A stretch of 64,000 nt of DNA from Shimazuella soli (GCF_022511585.1 NZ_JAKWBN010000001.1:1-64000); one strand, 5' to 3'; shown: positions 19,065-28,628, numbered from the stretch's first letter. Translations and numbers: made by a program. The notes: generated by a model not told the origin, from the sequence alone.

Positions 19065-20471
19065 ATGGTAGTTGGAGACTTAGCACAAGAAGTAGATGTA
19101 CTCGTTATTGGAGCAGGCCCTGGTGGATACGTTGCTGCTGCGCGAGCAGCACAGCTAGGTCGTAGTGTTACTATAGTAGATAAAGATGAGCTCGGTGGAG
19201 TTTGTCTCAACCGAGGATGTATTCCAAGTAAAGCAATCATTACTGCGGCAGAGCGTTTTACCCAAATGAAAGAAGCAGAAGAGATTGGTTTGGAAGTAAA
19301 AGGTGAAGTTGCCGTCAATATGCAAAAGCTGATGGATTGGAAAAATGGTGTGGTACAAAAGCTTACAGGCGGCGTCGGCCAATTGATGAAAGGCAACAAA
19401 GTAGAAGTAGTAAAAGGCGATGTCTTTTTCAATGCTAAAGATGCTGTTCGAGTAGTGGGTGAAACTACCAGCCAAACCTATAAATTCCAAGACATCATCA
19501 TCGCTACAGGTTCCCGTCCATTTGAACTAAAAATCTTGCCTTTTGATGGAAAGCGTATCCTATCTTCTACCGAAGCATTAAACCTGCAAGAAGTTCCTGA
19601 AAGATTGGTAGTGGTAGGCGGTGGATATATCGGTCTTGAACTAGGAACCGCTTATGCAAAACTAGGTGCGAAAGTTACCATCCTAGAAGGAACAAAATCC
19701 TTACTGCCTGGTACAGATGACAAACTAACCCGGATTGTCTCTCGTAAATTGAAAAAACTTGGTGTGGAAGTCATCACCGAAGCTATGGTTCAAGGTGGAG
19801 AGAACAAAGGGAAAGAAGTTGTTGTCAAAGCTCAGGTAGGTGGAGAAGAAAAAGAGTTTACCGCAGATTACTGCCTTGTAGCTGTTGGGCGTAAACCAAA
19901 TACCGATGACATCGGTTTAGAAAATATCGGTGTAGAACTAGATGAGCGTGGTTTTATTAAAATAGATGATCAATGCCGCACCAGCGTGGAACATATTTAT
20001 GCAATCGGTGACTGTGCAGGTGGAGCACTTCTTGCACACAAAGCAAGTTACGAAGGAAAAGTAGCAGCTGAAGTGATTGCAGGAGAAAAAAGTGTGATTG
20101 ATTACCAAGCGATGCCATTTGTAATCTTTAGTGACCCAGAGATCGCATACACTGGTCTTACCGAAGCACAGGCAAAAGAAGAGGGTTATAACCCAGTTGC
20201 AACCCGTTACTCCTTTGCAACAAATGGACGCGCATTGTCCATGAACCAATCCGAAGGATTCGCACAAGTCGTAGCAGACAAAGATAGCGGACTTCTTCTA
20301 GGTGTACAAATCGTCGGCCCAGAAGCATCTTCCTTGATCGCAGAAGCTGCATTTGCTATTGAGATGGGAGCCCTTGCAGAAGATTTAAGCCTCACCATTC
20401 ATGCGCATCCTACTTTGCCAGAGGTTATCATGGAAGCAGCTGATTCGTTGGTATTGCGTTTGAAAAAGTAG
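19065..20471 (+). CDS. pdhD: Dihydrolipoamide dehydrogenase (E3)
   Basis: This 468-residue FAD-dependent disulphide reductase has the FAD fold GAGPGGYVAA near residue 17, the redox disulphide in GGVCLNRGCIPSK, the NAD fold GGGYIGLELG, and the C-terminal HAHPTLPE with the catalytic histidine. It starts directly after the pdhC stop. It reoxidises dihydrolipoyl groups of E2 and possibly of GcvH. Confidence 0.96.
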   Translation: MVVGDLAQEVDVLVIGAGPGGYVAAARAAQLGRSVTIVDKDELGGVCLNRGCIPSKAIITAAERFTQMKEAEEIGLEVKGEVAVNMQKLMDWKNGVVQKLTGGVGQLMKGNKVEVVKGDVFFNAKDAVRVVGETTSQTYKFQDIIIATGSRPFELKILPFDGKRILSSTEALNLQEVPERLVVVGGGYIGLELGTAYAKLGAKVTILEGTKSLLPGTDDKLTRIVSRKLKKLGVEVITEAMVQGGENKGKEVVVKAQVGGEEKEFTADYCLVAVGRKPNTDDIGLENIGVELDERGFIKIDDQCRTSVEHIYAIGDCAGGALLAHKASYEGKVAAEVIAGEKSVIDYQAMPFVIFSDPEIAYTGLTEAQAKEEGYNPVATRYSFATNGRALSMNQSEGFAQVVADKDSGLLLGVQIVGPEASSLIAEAAFAIEMGALAEDLSLTIHAHPTLPEVIMEAADSLVLRLKK

Positions 20472-20485
20472 GGATCATTTGTATA

Positions 20486-20540
20486 GAGCATTGTCATGGC
20501 AGTTCCCATTATGGGATATGCTTTTGATGATGCTTTTTTC
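20486..20540 (+). terminator. Probable terminator of the pdh operon
   Basis: An imperfect stem (agcattgtca with tgatgatgct) with an inner ccca/tggg pair is followed by a T-run. Confidence 0.5.
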
Positions 20541-20599
20541 TTTTTTATTGGTTGTTGGTGTATAGAAGGTAATTTGGAGAGATTTGATGAGACTGAGGA

Positions 20600-20800
20600 G
20601 TGTTGAATGTATTTTCTTTGTCTCATATCATTCAAGAATATATCCAAGAAGTAAGCGAGTACCACGAAGAATTACTCGCCTATTTAAGCCCTTATGTAAC
20701 TGCACATATCAATCGATTTGGTGAATATCGAATTGATACGGACCGTACATCATCCACACTTCCAATTGATCTATCTTTGGTGAAGAGAGCAGCTTCTTAA
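20600..20800 (+). pseudogene. Probable C-terminal scrap of a Tn3-family transposase
   Basis: The 66-codon frame contains EELLAYLSPYVTAHINRFGEY, which resembles the conserved end of Tn3-family transposases (LSP...HIN..G.Y), followed by a short tail. The rest of a transposase (about 900 residues) is absent. The start (TTG) is not meaningful for a fragment, though GAGGAG lies just upstream. This identification is by pattern memory. If right, a Tn3-like element once stood here and may have carried the MarR/epoxide hydrolase pair. Confidence 0.5.
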
Positions 20801-20847
20801 TGTAAATTATATTAGTGATTTATATAAGATAGTGATATAATTTTTCT

Positions 20848-21294
20848 ATGAAACCTAAATCTTATGTTACTGATTTCAATGTCGCTGATTTTACTATGGT
20901 AATCGAAAATCTGACAAGGATACTTATTCGGTTACCATCGATTGAAAAACTAAGCTTCACCACACTTTCCGTCCTGCACACATTGTCTCTCAAAAGCCCC
21001 ATGCGACTTACGGAGTTGACAGCTACTGAGCAAGTTACGCAATCAGCAATCACACAGTTGGTGACCAGACTTGAACGAGACGGACTCGTCAAGCGTCTGG
21101 CAGATCCGAATGATGGCCGAGTGGTTCAGGTACACATTACCACGCAAGGCATTGATGTTATTGAATCGCGTCGATTAGATCGCATGGATCGGCTCTCGAA
21201 ATTCATTGATGGGCTTACTTCAGAGGAAAAACACGCAATTACATCCGCATTACCGGCATTGAAACGTTTGGTCGAACTGGGAGAAGATTCGTAA
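20848..21294 (+). CDS. MarR family transcriptional regulator
   Basis: This 148-residue winged-helix protein has the central pattern RLTELTATEQVTQSAITQLVTRLERDGLVKR followed by the wing DPNDGRVVQVHIT, as in MarR. The upstream DNA carries TATAAT only about ten bases before the ATG and two TAGTGAT repeats, so the transcript would be almost leaderless and possibly self-controlled. It lies directly before the epoxide hydrolase gene, its most likely target. Confidence 0.88.
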   Translation: MKPKSYVTDFNVADFTMVIENLTRILIRLPSIEKLSFTTLSVLHTLSLKSPMRLTELTATEQVTQSAITQLVTRLERDGLVKRLADPNDGRVVQVHITTQGIDVIESRRLDRMDRLSKFIDGLTSEEKHAITSALPALKRLVELGEDS

Positions 21295-21380
21295 TTAAGT
21301 CTGATTCCATTTCGTTGTTCATTTGGGATAATAGACAAACATTCCTATTAACAAATTGAATTGTCTAAGGAGGAATTTTA

Positions 21381-22607
21381 GTGGCAGCAGCTTCTTTTGC
21401 TCTTGAACCTAGTCCAATCTATGTATCGGATGAGTTACTATCTGATCTCCAAAACCGCTTAAAGTATACCAGATGGCCGCTTGATACTGGTAATGACGAC
21501 TGGTTTTATGGCGTTAATAGGAATTATCTAGAGAAATTAGTAGACTATTGGATGAACCAGTTTGATTGGCGGAAATCCGAAAGTGCGATCAATGCTTACG
21601 AACACTATAAAGTAAATGTAAACGGAGTTCCTGTGCACTTTATGCGTAAATCAGGCACGGGACCCAATCCTATACCATTGATACTATCTCATGGTTGGCC
21701 ATGGACATTTTGGCATTGGTCCAAGGTCATTGATCCACTTGCAAACCCAGGTGCATTCGGAGGTAATCCAGCTGAAGCATTTGATGTAATCGTACCCTCC
21801 CTTCCTGGCTTCGGATTTTCTTCGCCACTTCCTAACAGCCCAGACATGAACTTTTGGAAAATCGCCGATCTCTGGCATACCCTTATGACGGATATTCTTG
21901 GCTATGATAAGTATGCAGCAGGAGGATGTGATGTAGGAGCGCTTGTAACGGGGCAATTGGGACACAAATATAGTGACTATCTCTACGCCATACACATCGG
22001 ATCTGCCCTGAAATTGAATTTTTTTAATGGGGATGATGGATGGAATTTTGCTAGAGGCCGTGTTCTTCCCGACAACATTTCTCAACAAATGAAAGAAAAG
22101 ATTTTGGAGCTTGATCGTAAATTTGCATCCCATCTAGCCGTACATGTTCTTGATCCCAGCACACTTGCTTATGGATTGAGTGACTCCCCAGTTGGAATGC
22201 TTGCATGGATTTTGGAAAGATGGATCAAATGGAGTAATAATAACGAAAATGTGGAGAATGTTTTTTCGAAGGACGATATCCTTACCCATGCAACTATCTT
22301 CTGGGTAAACAATACCATTGGAACGTCCATACGAACCTATGCGAATAATAATCGCTATCCATGGGCACCTGCTCATAATCGCTGGCCTGTTATTGAGGCA
22401 CCCACAGGTATCACTTTTGTGGGCTATGAAAATCCGCCTGGTGTCACGACTGAAAATCGCGTACAAGATTTTCTCAACAGTGATCGTGCTCCCTGGTATA
22501 ACCATGTCAACATTACAGCTCACGAACAAGGTGGACACTTTATCCCTTGGGAAATTCCAGAGAAGTGGGTTGAAGATTTACGTCGAACTTTTCGTGGACG
22601 CCGGTGA
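21381..22607 (+). CDS. Epoxide hydrolase, N-terminal EHN domain and alpha/beta-hydrolase fold
   Basis: This 408-residue protein has an EHN-type N-terminal domain (SDELLSDLQNRLKYTRWPLD...) and an alpha/beta-hydrolase core. HGWP marks the oxyanion-hole loop, GGCDVGALV the nucleophile elbow with Asp, and HEQGGHF the catalytic histidine. It opens epoxides with water through an Asp-ester intermediate. GTG start after AGGAGGAATTTTA. No signal peptide. It probably forms a detoxification module with the MarR gene; substrate unknown. Confidence 0.88.
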   Translation: MAAASFALEPSPIYVSDELLSDLQNRLKYTRWPLDTGNDDWFYGVNRNYLEKLVDYWMNQFDWRKSESAINAYEHYKVNVNGVPVHFMRKSGTGPNPIPLILSHGWPWTFWHWSKVIDPLANPGAFGGNPAEAFDVIVPSLPGFGFSSPLPNSPDMNFWKIADLWHTLMTDILGYDKYAAGGCDVGALVTGQLGHKYSDYLYAIHIGSALKLNFFNGDDGWNFARGRVLPDNISQQMKEKILELDRKFASHLAVHVLDPSTLAYGLSDSPVGMLAWILERWIKWSNNNENVENVFSKDDILTHATIFWVNNTIGTSIRTYANNNRYPWAPAHNRWPVIEAPTGITFVGYENPPGVTTENRVQDFLNSDRAPWYNHVNITAHEQGGHFIPWEIPEKWVEDLRRTFRGRR

Positions 22608-22901
22608 GTGCTAGTGTCAGTTTTTACTCTAATCAAAAGACACTTTAGTGAAAAAAGAAACCAGAAAACCATTGATTGTTCTAAACTACTTAATATACTT
22701 TGGTAAAAAACGAAAACTTGTCGTGTTCTCTAGCAGAATATGACGAGTTTGTTTGTTATAATTGTATATCCATCGTTTCTGGCGGCTGGTTATTTGTTTT
22801 TTTGTAACTGTTTTATGAATTAGATTTGGAACAACTCATCTGGTTCTAACTCTGAATTCATAATTTGATTTCTTAGTACCCTATATAAGTCTAACCATTT
22901 T
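22608..22901. other. Intergenic region with a terminator-like hairpin
   Basis: An imperfect stem (aaaacttgtcgt near 22713 with atgacgagttt at 22739-22750) followed by a T-rich stretch could end the epoxide hydrolase transcript. Nothing else is seen. Confidence 0.5.
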
Positions 22902-23612
22902 TTACGTGTCAAGGTTAATGAACTCCTTTACTGTTAATTCGATTTGTTTTGTTAAGTGATGCAGTAAAATCTTCCCTTTTTTTGCAGCAGCTCTTGTTGG
23001 AAAGCCAATCGTTCCAGTTTTTGTATAAGGTTTCATCCCTAACGCTGTTAACAAGTCTCTCTTTGGTGATTCTATATCTATATATTTTTCTGTTTTTACT
23101 ACATTTTTTTCTTTGTATAAATGCAATAAAATAGAAGTTTCCGCCTCTCCTGCATGCATATCTTCTGATGTTGTCGATGAGATTCCAGCTTCTTTATAAG
23201 CATTTTCCCAATGCTTTCTATTAGGTGTAATTAGTAGCCTGGGTCTATCCACATTCATTTCTTGGGCTATATTACCCAAAAGATAATTTCCTCCATGACC
23301 ATTTACAATAATACATTTTTCAATCCCCATTCTTTCTAGTGAGTGAACCACATCTTTTACAACGGAAATAATGGTAGTAGATCTTAGAGAAATAGACCCT
23401 GGAAAACTAGCATGTTCAAACGAAGCCGAATAGGGTAGTACTGGTACCACAAAAGAATTTTCCAATGACTTTCCAAGCTCATTTGCAAGAGCTTCAGCGA
23501 TAATACTATCTGTTGCGATAGGTAGATGATGTCCATGTTGTTCAAGTGATCCAATTGGTATTAGACCAACTTTTATTCCTTTTAAATCAGTCCATGTTGA
23601 GAATTTGTCCAT
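22902..23612 (-). CDS. Creatininase-family amidohydrolase
   Basis: This 236-residue enzyme of the creatininase/MftE-like fold has metal ligands in GSLEQHGHHLP with a following D (E24, H26, D35 region), NGHGGN near residue 105, and the DMHAGEAETS motif with the third ligand set. The fold hydrolyses amide or cyclic amide bonds with two metal ions. The substrate is unknown; no mycofactocin or riboflavin-like partner genes are nearby. It is a single gene transcribed leftward. Confidence 0.85.
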   Translation of the reverse strand: MDKFSTWTDLKGIKVGLIPIGSLEQHGHHLPIATDSIIAEALANELGKSLENSFVVPVLPYSASFEHASFPGSISLRSTTIISVVKDVVHSLERMGIEKCIIVNGHGGNYLLGNIAQEMNVDRPRLLITPNRKHWENAYKEAGISSTTSEDMHAGEAETSILLHLYKEKNVVKTEKYIDIESPKRDLLTALGMKPYTKTGTIGFPTRAAAKKGKILLHHLTKQIELTVKEFINLDT

Positions 23613-23769
23613 GTTTTAGTGCTCCTTTTCAACTCACAATCTAGATATATACTGCTGACTATACTATAATTCAGAAAAAACAAAAAATATCTATTTAAAT
23701 ATAGACTGAATAGTATAAATCCGGATTGTTATTCAAATAGTGTAGTCCCCTATGAAAAGGATGATACAA

Positions 23770-23857
23770 ACAACATTGGAAAAGGCAAATTTAGAGGTAA
23801 GAAAGAGGATTAGAAGTAGAATAGAGTAGATGCACGGTTTTTTGTTTGGTTATACAA
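23770..23857 (+). pseudogene. Remnant of the 3' end of an AlkZ-like gene, copy 1
   Basis: Translated in one frame this stretch reads TLEKANLEVRKRIRSRIE, stop, MHGFLFG. It aligns with the last 27 residues of the gene fragment at 25099-25686 (TFEKVDLEVKKQIKTKIEQ then MHSFLFG). A REP-like palindrome follows directly, as at the second copy. The remnant has an internal stop and no start. Confidence 0.75.
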
Positions 23858-23861
23858 ACCA

Positions 23862-23904
23862 CCTCCAATGAGACAGAAGAACCGTCCCTGTGTCTTGAGG
23901 AGGT
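23862..23904. repeat. REP-like palindrome 1
   Basis: Contains the core gacagaagaaccgtccc inside an imperfect palindrome (tgagacag...tgtctt, outer acctcc...ggaggt). The same 17-base core occurs at 25704 and 37389. It resembles REP elements mobilised by IS200-like (RAYT) transposases in Firmicutes. Confidence 0.7.
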
Positions 23905-24048
23905 TTTGAGACGAAAACAAAGGAGTAATCAATTAAATTGATCACTCCTCTTTTATCCTAAATTAATGTTTTGTTTCTGACAAATGGAAGTCAGCTTTAA
24001 ATCTTATGCAATATCAGCAGTCAACCTTCTGGATCGCCTTCATAATAG

Positions 24049-25140
24049 CTAGACATTTTCTAAAAGACCTCCTTCTTCTTTCTCTTTAATCTGTTGCCTA
24101 ATAAGATATGTTTTCTCAACACATGTTAAAAACTCATCTTTTTGGTCAAGTTTTTTATAACAAGTACATATGTTGTCCATTATCTCAAGTTCAAGAAAGA
24201 GAAATTTATGGTGTTTTGCAAGTTCATAGCCTTTTTCAAAAGAGGAAATAGCATCCATGTAGGCATTTTGTGAAATACTTACACGTCCTTTTGCTTGTAA
24301 TGCTTTTATTTGTCCAATTGCATCTCCATTTTTTTTACTGATAAATAATGCTTTTTCTAAATATATATTTGCAGTCGTGGGATCATTCTCTCTCAAATAT
24401 AGCATTCTTACATTCATATAAGTAGGTATTAATAGATATTCCCGCTTTATTTTTGATTGAATGTCTAAAGCAAGGAGAAAGTACTCCTTAGCTTTTTGAA
24501 TGTTACCTTTATTGAGGAATATATTACCCATTGTATTCCAAAGTGTCAATAACCTGTCGAATTCAAGGTTTAACCAAGCGATATTAATACCTTTTTGGGC
24601 AAGCTCGTATGCTTTTTCGGTCATACCAATATTGTTCCATACATTCGCATACATTTCATAATACTGGATGATGACTGATAGTCTTACAAGCTGAAACATA
24701 TCCTCTGTTTTTTCAAATGCAGAAATACTTTTTTGTAACTTTTCAAGTGATACGATGATTTTCTCTTGATTGTTCACCTTATCATTGTTCATTTTTTCAA
24801 GGTAGACGCACTTATTTAATAATAAGAAGTATTTCAGATACAACCGATCACCTTGATCAACAAAACTCTGTAATCCATTTTCGACATATTGAAGTGCTCG
24901 TTTAAAGTCACTTTGGAAAAAGGCAATCCTCGCTAGATCATTCAAGCAACCAGCTAAGATATTGGACTTCTTCAACTCATGATTTTCCTCATATTGCTCT
25001 TCTATTAGGGTAATAACATCTCGCAGGAATTTTTCTGCCTGTGACCACTTTTTCTTCTCAAAATAACATTTTCCCCATAAATAATATGCAAAAGGTGCAA
25101 AAGTTCCCATTGGGGGAAAGAAGACCGCTATTATGGCCAT
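24049..25140 (-). CDS. TPR protein, 5'-truncated relative of HTH-TPR regulators
   Basis: About 340 residues of tandem tetratricopeptide-like helices (for example AYELAQKGINIAW, AKEYFLLALDIQSK, ANIYLEKALFISKK). The pattern matches the C-terminal part of XRE-HTH/TPR regulators common in spore-forming Firmicutes. The expected N-terminal helix-turn-helix is missing. The first residues (MAIIAVFFPP) are an antisense reading of the neighbouring AlkZ-like fragment, so true homology begins only at about 25090. No ribosome site is seen. Probably a broken gene whose promoter and DNA-binding domain were deleted. Confidence 0.7.
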   Translation of the reverse strand: MAIIAVFFPPMGTFAPFAYYLWGKCYFEKKKWSQAEKFLRDVITLIEEQYEENHELKKSNILAGCLNDLARIAFFQSDFKRALQYVENGLQSFVDQGDRLYLKYFLLLNKCVYLEKMNNDKVNNQEKIIVSLEKLQKSISAFEKTEDMFQLVRLSVIIQYYEMYANVWNNIGMTEKAYELAQKGINIAWLNLEFDRLLTLWNTMGNIFLNKGNIQKAKEYFLLALDIQSKIKREYLLIPTYMNVRMLYLRENDPTTANIYLEKALFISKKNGDAIGQIKALQAKGRVSISQNAYMDAISSFEKGYELAKHHKFLFLELEIMDNICTCYKKLDQKDEFLTCVEKTYLIRQQIKEKEEGGLLENV

Positions 25141-25686
25141 ACTCCATCTTTTTATCCAAATTTACATTTGAATCGGATGGATATAAAAGAAGCGCAAAGA
25201 AAATTAGTCTACTACCATATTGATCGATTTGGGCCTGTTTCTATCAAAGATATTGCTTGGTGGTCAGGGTTAAGTGTAAAAGTCATCCGAGATTCGATAA
25301 AAGAATTAGCTAATGAAGTAATAATAGTGGAAGTAGAAGCAACAAATACCGAATATTTCATGACCGAGAAAGGTTTATCACATTACCAAGACTCTTCTTT
25401 TCAAAATGAGGGTTGGTTAACTCTTTTAGCATATGAAGACCCCACTTTAAAAGGATACTATGAAAGTCGATTTTTATATGTGGATCAAAAGCATTATGAA
25501 CTATTGTTTAATAAGATTGGGGAATCAAGAGCCAGTATTATCATGAATGGAAAAGCAATTGGAATATGGACAATAGACAAAAGGAAAAGAAACATTCATT
25601 GGATGACATTTGAAAAGGTAGATTTAGAAGTAAAAAAGCAGATCAAAACCAAAATAGAGCAAATGCACAGCTTTTTGTTTGGCTAG
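25099..25686 (+). pseudogene. 3' part of an AlkZ-like winged-helix DNA glycosylase gene
   Basis: The frame is open from about 25099 and reads YGHTPSFYPNLHLNRMD, then EAQRKLVYYHIDRFGPVS with IAWWSGL, typical of the middle of the HTH_42/AlkZ family, and continues to the C-terminus. Members usually have about 350-400 residues; only about half remains. The first usable start (TTG 25168) has no ribosome site. It meets the truncated TPR gene head to head at about 25095. AlkZ proteins unhook DNA crosslinks, but this fragment lacks its N-terminal half. Confidence 0.7.
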
Positions 25687-25698
25687 TACATAAAATCT

Positions 25699-25731
25699 AA
25701 TGCGACAGAAGAACCGTCCCCTTGTAGCATT
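25699..25731. repeat. REP-like palindrome 2
   Basis: Imperfect palindrome aatgcgacag...cttgtagcatt with the shared core gacagaagaaccgtccc, 12 bases after the AlkZ-like stop codon. Confidence 0.75.
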
Positions 25732-25747
25732 TATGATAGGACAATAG

Positions 25748-25795
25748 AAAAATCCCGATTTCTCAGGATGAAAAAAGAGAGATTGGGATTTTTTA
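25748..25795 (-). terminator. Terminator of the PIG-L gene
   Basis: Stem aaaaatcccgatttctc with gagagattgggattttt, with T-runs on both strands, so it may serve both flanking genes. Confidence 0.85.
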
Positions 25796-25820
25796 TGGGG
25801 TAATTCCAATATACCCCCTG

Positions 25821-26669
25821 CTATTCTTTTACTAAGATGGAATACTTATGGTTAAGAAAGCTGGTGAATTGATTGTGTACGCTCAAGTAGCCACATGCAT
25901 ACCATCCATGTTTAGGGTCCCATCGGTCATAATCGAGAACCGCTTTATTAAATATACGTTTATCCCTAGGGTCTATAGGGACAATTCGTTTACCTGTTAG
26001 GCGGTGTTCTGCAAAGCGAGACATGTAGATGGATGCATAAATATTTTTATGCTTGATTTTACCTTCCTTATATAGTTGATCTAATACCATACCTGTAATT
26101 GCGTGGTCAGGTAGAATATCATATCGACTTAATCCATTTTGTGTAACATGAGGAAAAGTTTGTTCAAAGTAGAGCGCTATTTTACGAATCAATTCCATTT
26201 TTGCTTTCAACTGCCGAGGATCATAGATATCTTTATGATTATTATCTATTCCTAAATCTTGACTAGAACGATTAAATTCTTTCACTCGAGCCAAACCAAG
26301 CTTATAAGGTGTCAGCTTTGGCTGAACGAGATGATTCAATCTTTTAATGATGGAAGATGTTTCTCCATGTGTAAACAATACAAGATAAACAACTTTTCCA
26401 GTATGAAGATCGTTTCGGATAGGAACACCATAGGTTAAAAGTTCGTCATCAGGATGAGGAACATAGTAAACAGAGATTTGTTTGTGTTTGAGTGCCTTTG
26501 AATCAAGTCGAAGTTGTTTGATGCTAATAACCACAGAATTTGACGGCATCTTCTTAGAGGTAACTTCGGCTGATACATGTCCATTACTGATTTCTACCTT
26601 ATTGTATGCAAAATAGCAAATAACAAAAACTGAAGTAAATAATATAATGCGTATCATCCATTTCCCCAT
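25821..26669 (-). CDS. PIG-L family deacetylase, membrane anchored
   Basis: This 282-residue protein has one N-terminal hydrophobic segment (residues 5-22, signal anchor) and a PIG-L domain with the zinc motif PHPDDE at 71-76 and a later DHAITG with a histidine ligand. The family removes acetyl groups from GlcNAc-type substrates. The anchor suggests action outside the cytoplasm, perhaps on cell-wall or exported glycans. It is 24 bases downstream of asnB on the same strand and probably cotranscribed. Confidence 0.85.
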   Translation of the reverse strand: MGKWMIRIILFTSVFVICYFAYNKVEISNGHVSAEVTSKKMPSNSVVISIKQLRLDSKALKHKQISVYYVPHPDDELLTYGVPIRNDLHTGKVVYLVLFTHGETSSIIKRLNHLVQPKLTPYKLGLARVKEFNRSSQDLGIDNNHKDIYDPRQLKAKMELIRKIALYFEQTFPHVTQNGLSRYDILPDHAITGMVLDQLYKEGKIKHKNIYASIYMSRFAEHRLTGKRIVPIDPRDKRIFNKAVLDYDRWDPKHGWYACGYLSVHNQFTSFLNHKYSILVKE

Positions 26670-26693
26670 CTGTTTCCCCCCTAAGTTTGCTTT

Positions 26694-28628
26694 TTATGAC
26701 CCTACCGTTTCGAGCTGAGGCATCGATATTGTTTTTTGCTTTTCCTTGTACCAGAGTTCAAGCGTAAGTAAAGTCCATAATAAACGTGCAGCTCGTTGTT
26801 TTTGTTCTGTATGTGATGAATCAAACAGTCTCATGACTTCTTGTTCTCGATAAAAATCACGTGTATAAGCATTTGGATCTAATAAAGTGGTTAACACAAA
26901 ATCTTGCCACTCATCAAATATCCATGCAGTTAAAGGGATTGGAAATCCTGCTTTTTTACGTTTGATAACTTGACTAGGCAATAATGGTGTTAGAGCTTGT
27001 TTAACGATCCATTTTCCATTATTCCAACGAAGTTTTAAATTATCTTGTGTTTGTAGTGCATATTCCACAACTTGATTGTCTACAAATGGAACACGTAACT
27101 CAACAGAATGACTCATCGAAATATTGTCCGATTTTACAAATGTATTTTCAGGCAACCAAGCAAAAATATCAAAATAAGACATCTGTTGTAAAAAGCTTTT
27201 ATCCCGTACAGGATACATTATCTTCTCTACTTGGGCTTGTGAATTTTGATACTTCATTTGATTCCATATTTCCTCTTGAAATAGTTGTCTTTTTTCTTCT
27301 TGTGTAAATAATCCACCAATCCCTTGATACCATTCCGAAGGATTTGTCAGTGTTTTTTGGATGGTACCCTGTCCTGGTAAGTCTAGCTGACTAGCTAATG
27401 AGAACCCTAGTTTCCGCACAGATTTGGGAGCTAGTTGGAGTACACGTAACCAGTTGGTTTGTTTATAGACCGCATACCCATTAAATAGCTCGTCTAAGCC
27501 TTCTCCACTAAAGATTACTTTACAGTTTGCTTTGCTAGCTAAACGAGATGCAAACCATAAAGGAATCATAGTTGGATCAGCAATTGGTTCACTTAAAGAT
27601 CCAATAATAGAGGGTAGAGCTTCCAATGCTTGTTGTGCTGAATAGATCTCAAAAGTATGGTTGGAATCAAATGTTTTTGCTACAAGCTCAGCATCATCAA
27701 TCTCAGAGTAATGACTACGATCTGTAGGTGTATTCGGTTGTTCAAACGCAACCGTGAACGTATTTGGCTGTTCTGAATGATACTTGTGGTGTACTGCCAA
27801 TAACGCTGATGAATCTAATCCTCCACTAAGGAGTATTCCTGACTTTGTTTCAGATACAAACTGATCTTTTACAGCATTGAGGATAATGCTTTGTAATGCC
27901 CGAATTTTTTCATCGATTGTTTGGTTTGTTTGTTTTTCAGAAGAAAACCTTGGTTCAGGTCTCCAATAAAACCCAGTATCAATCTGATGATTGCTCTTTA
28001 TAAGCATATATTGAGCTGGACTTATCTTTTTCACGTCTTGGAATATGGTATGGCTATTGGGTATAAACCGAAATGTATGATAATCTGAAAATCCTTGCAT
28101 ATCTAAAGCAGGCTCTTTTTCCAATTGGCTGAATAAAGCTTTTGTTTCGGATGCAAAAATCATTTGTGTTCCTGTATCCAAAAAATATAGAGGCTTTACG
28201 CCCATGCGATCTCGAGCTACTAATAAAGTTTGTTTTTCTTTATCCCAAAGAGCAAATGCAAAGATTCCTTTCAAAAATTGCATACATTTTTCCCCATATT
28301 CTTCATATAAGTGAATGATCACTTCAACATCAGAATGAGTAGAAAAAGAATGGCCAGATCTTTGGAGTTGATCACGTAATTTTTGGTGATTATATATTTC
28401 TCCATTACATACTAAGATGATGGATGAATTCTCATTAAAGATAGGTTGACTTCCATTTTCGATACCAACAATTGATAATCGATTCATTGCTAGCCCAATC
28501 ATCTTATCTCGATAAACTCCATCTGTATCGGGACCTCGATGTTTCATTGATTGGAGCATAAGGTTCAATGATTCTTCTGTTGCTGGAGTATCTTCTGATT
28601 TGGATAGTATTGCTGCAATTCCGCACAT
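26694..28628 (-). CDS. asnB: Asparagine synthase (glutamine-hydrolysing)
   Basis: This 644-residue enzyme has an N-terminal glutaminase domain with nucleophile Cys2 (MCGIAAIL), then RLSIVG and NGEIYNH, and a C-terminal synthetase domain with the ATP P-loop SGGLDSSAL. ATG 28628 is chosen so that Cys2 becomes N-terminal; GGAGG lies about 13 bases upstream and the longer frame would bury the catalytic Cys. It makes asparagine, or amidates another acid. Pairing with a PIG-L deacetylase leaves a cell-envelope role open. Confidence 0.92.
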   Translation of the reverse strand: MCGIAAILSKSEDTPATEESLNLMLQSMKHRGPDTDGVYRDKMIGLAMNRLSIVGIENGSQPIFNENSSIILVCNGEIYNHQKLRDQLQRSGHSFSTHSDVEVIIHLYEEYGEKCMQFLKGIFAFALWDKEKQTLLVARDRMGVKPLYFLDTGTQMIFASETKALFSQLEKEPALDMQGFSDYHTFRFIPNSHTIFQDVKKISPAQYMLIKSNHQIDTGFYWRPEPRFSSEKQTNQTIDEKIRALQSIILNAVKDQFVSETKSGILLSGGLDSSALLAVHHKYHSEQPNTFTVAFEQPNTPTDRSHYSEIDDAELVAKTFDSNHTFEIYSAQQALEALPSIIGSLSEPIADPTMIPLWFASRLASKANCKVIFSGEGLDELFNGYAVYKQTNWLRVLQLAPKSVRKLGFSLASQLDLPGQGTIQKTLTNPSEWYQGIGGLFTQEEKRQLFQEEIWNQMKYQNSQAQVEKIMYPVRDKSFLQQMSYFDIFAWLPENTFVKSDNISMSHSVELRVPFVDNQVVEYALQTQDNLKLRWNNGKWIVKQALTPLLPSQVIKRKKAGFPIPLTAWIFDEWQDFVLTTLLDPNAYTRDFYREQEVMRLFDSSHTEQKQRAARLLWTLLTLELWYKEKQKTISMPQLETVGS

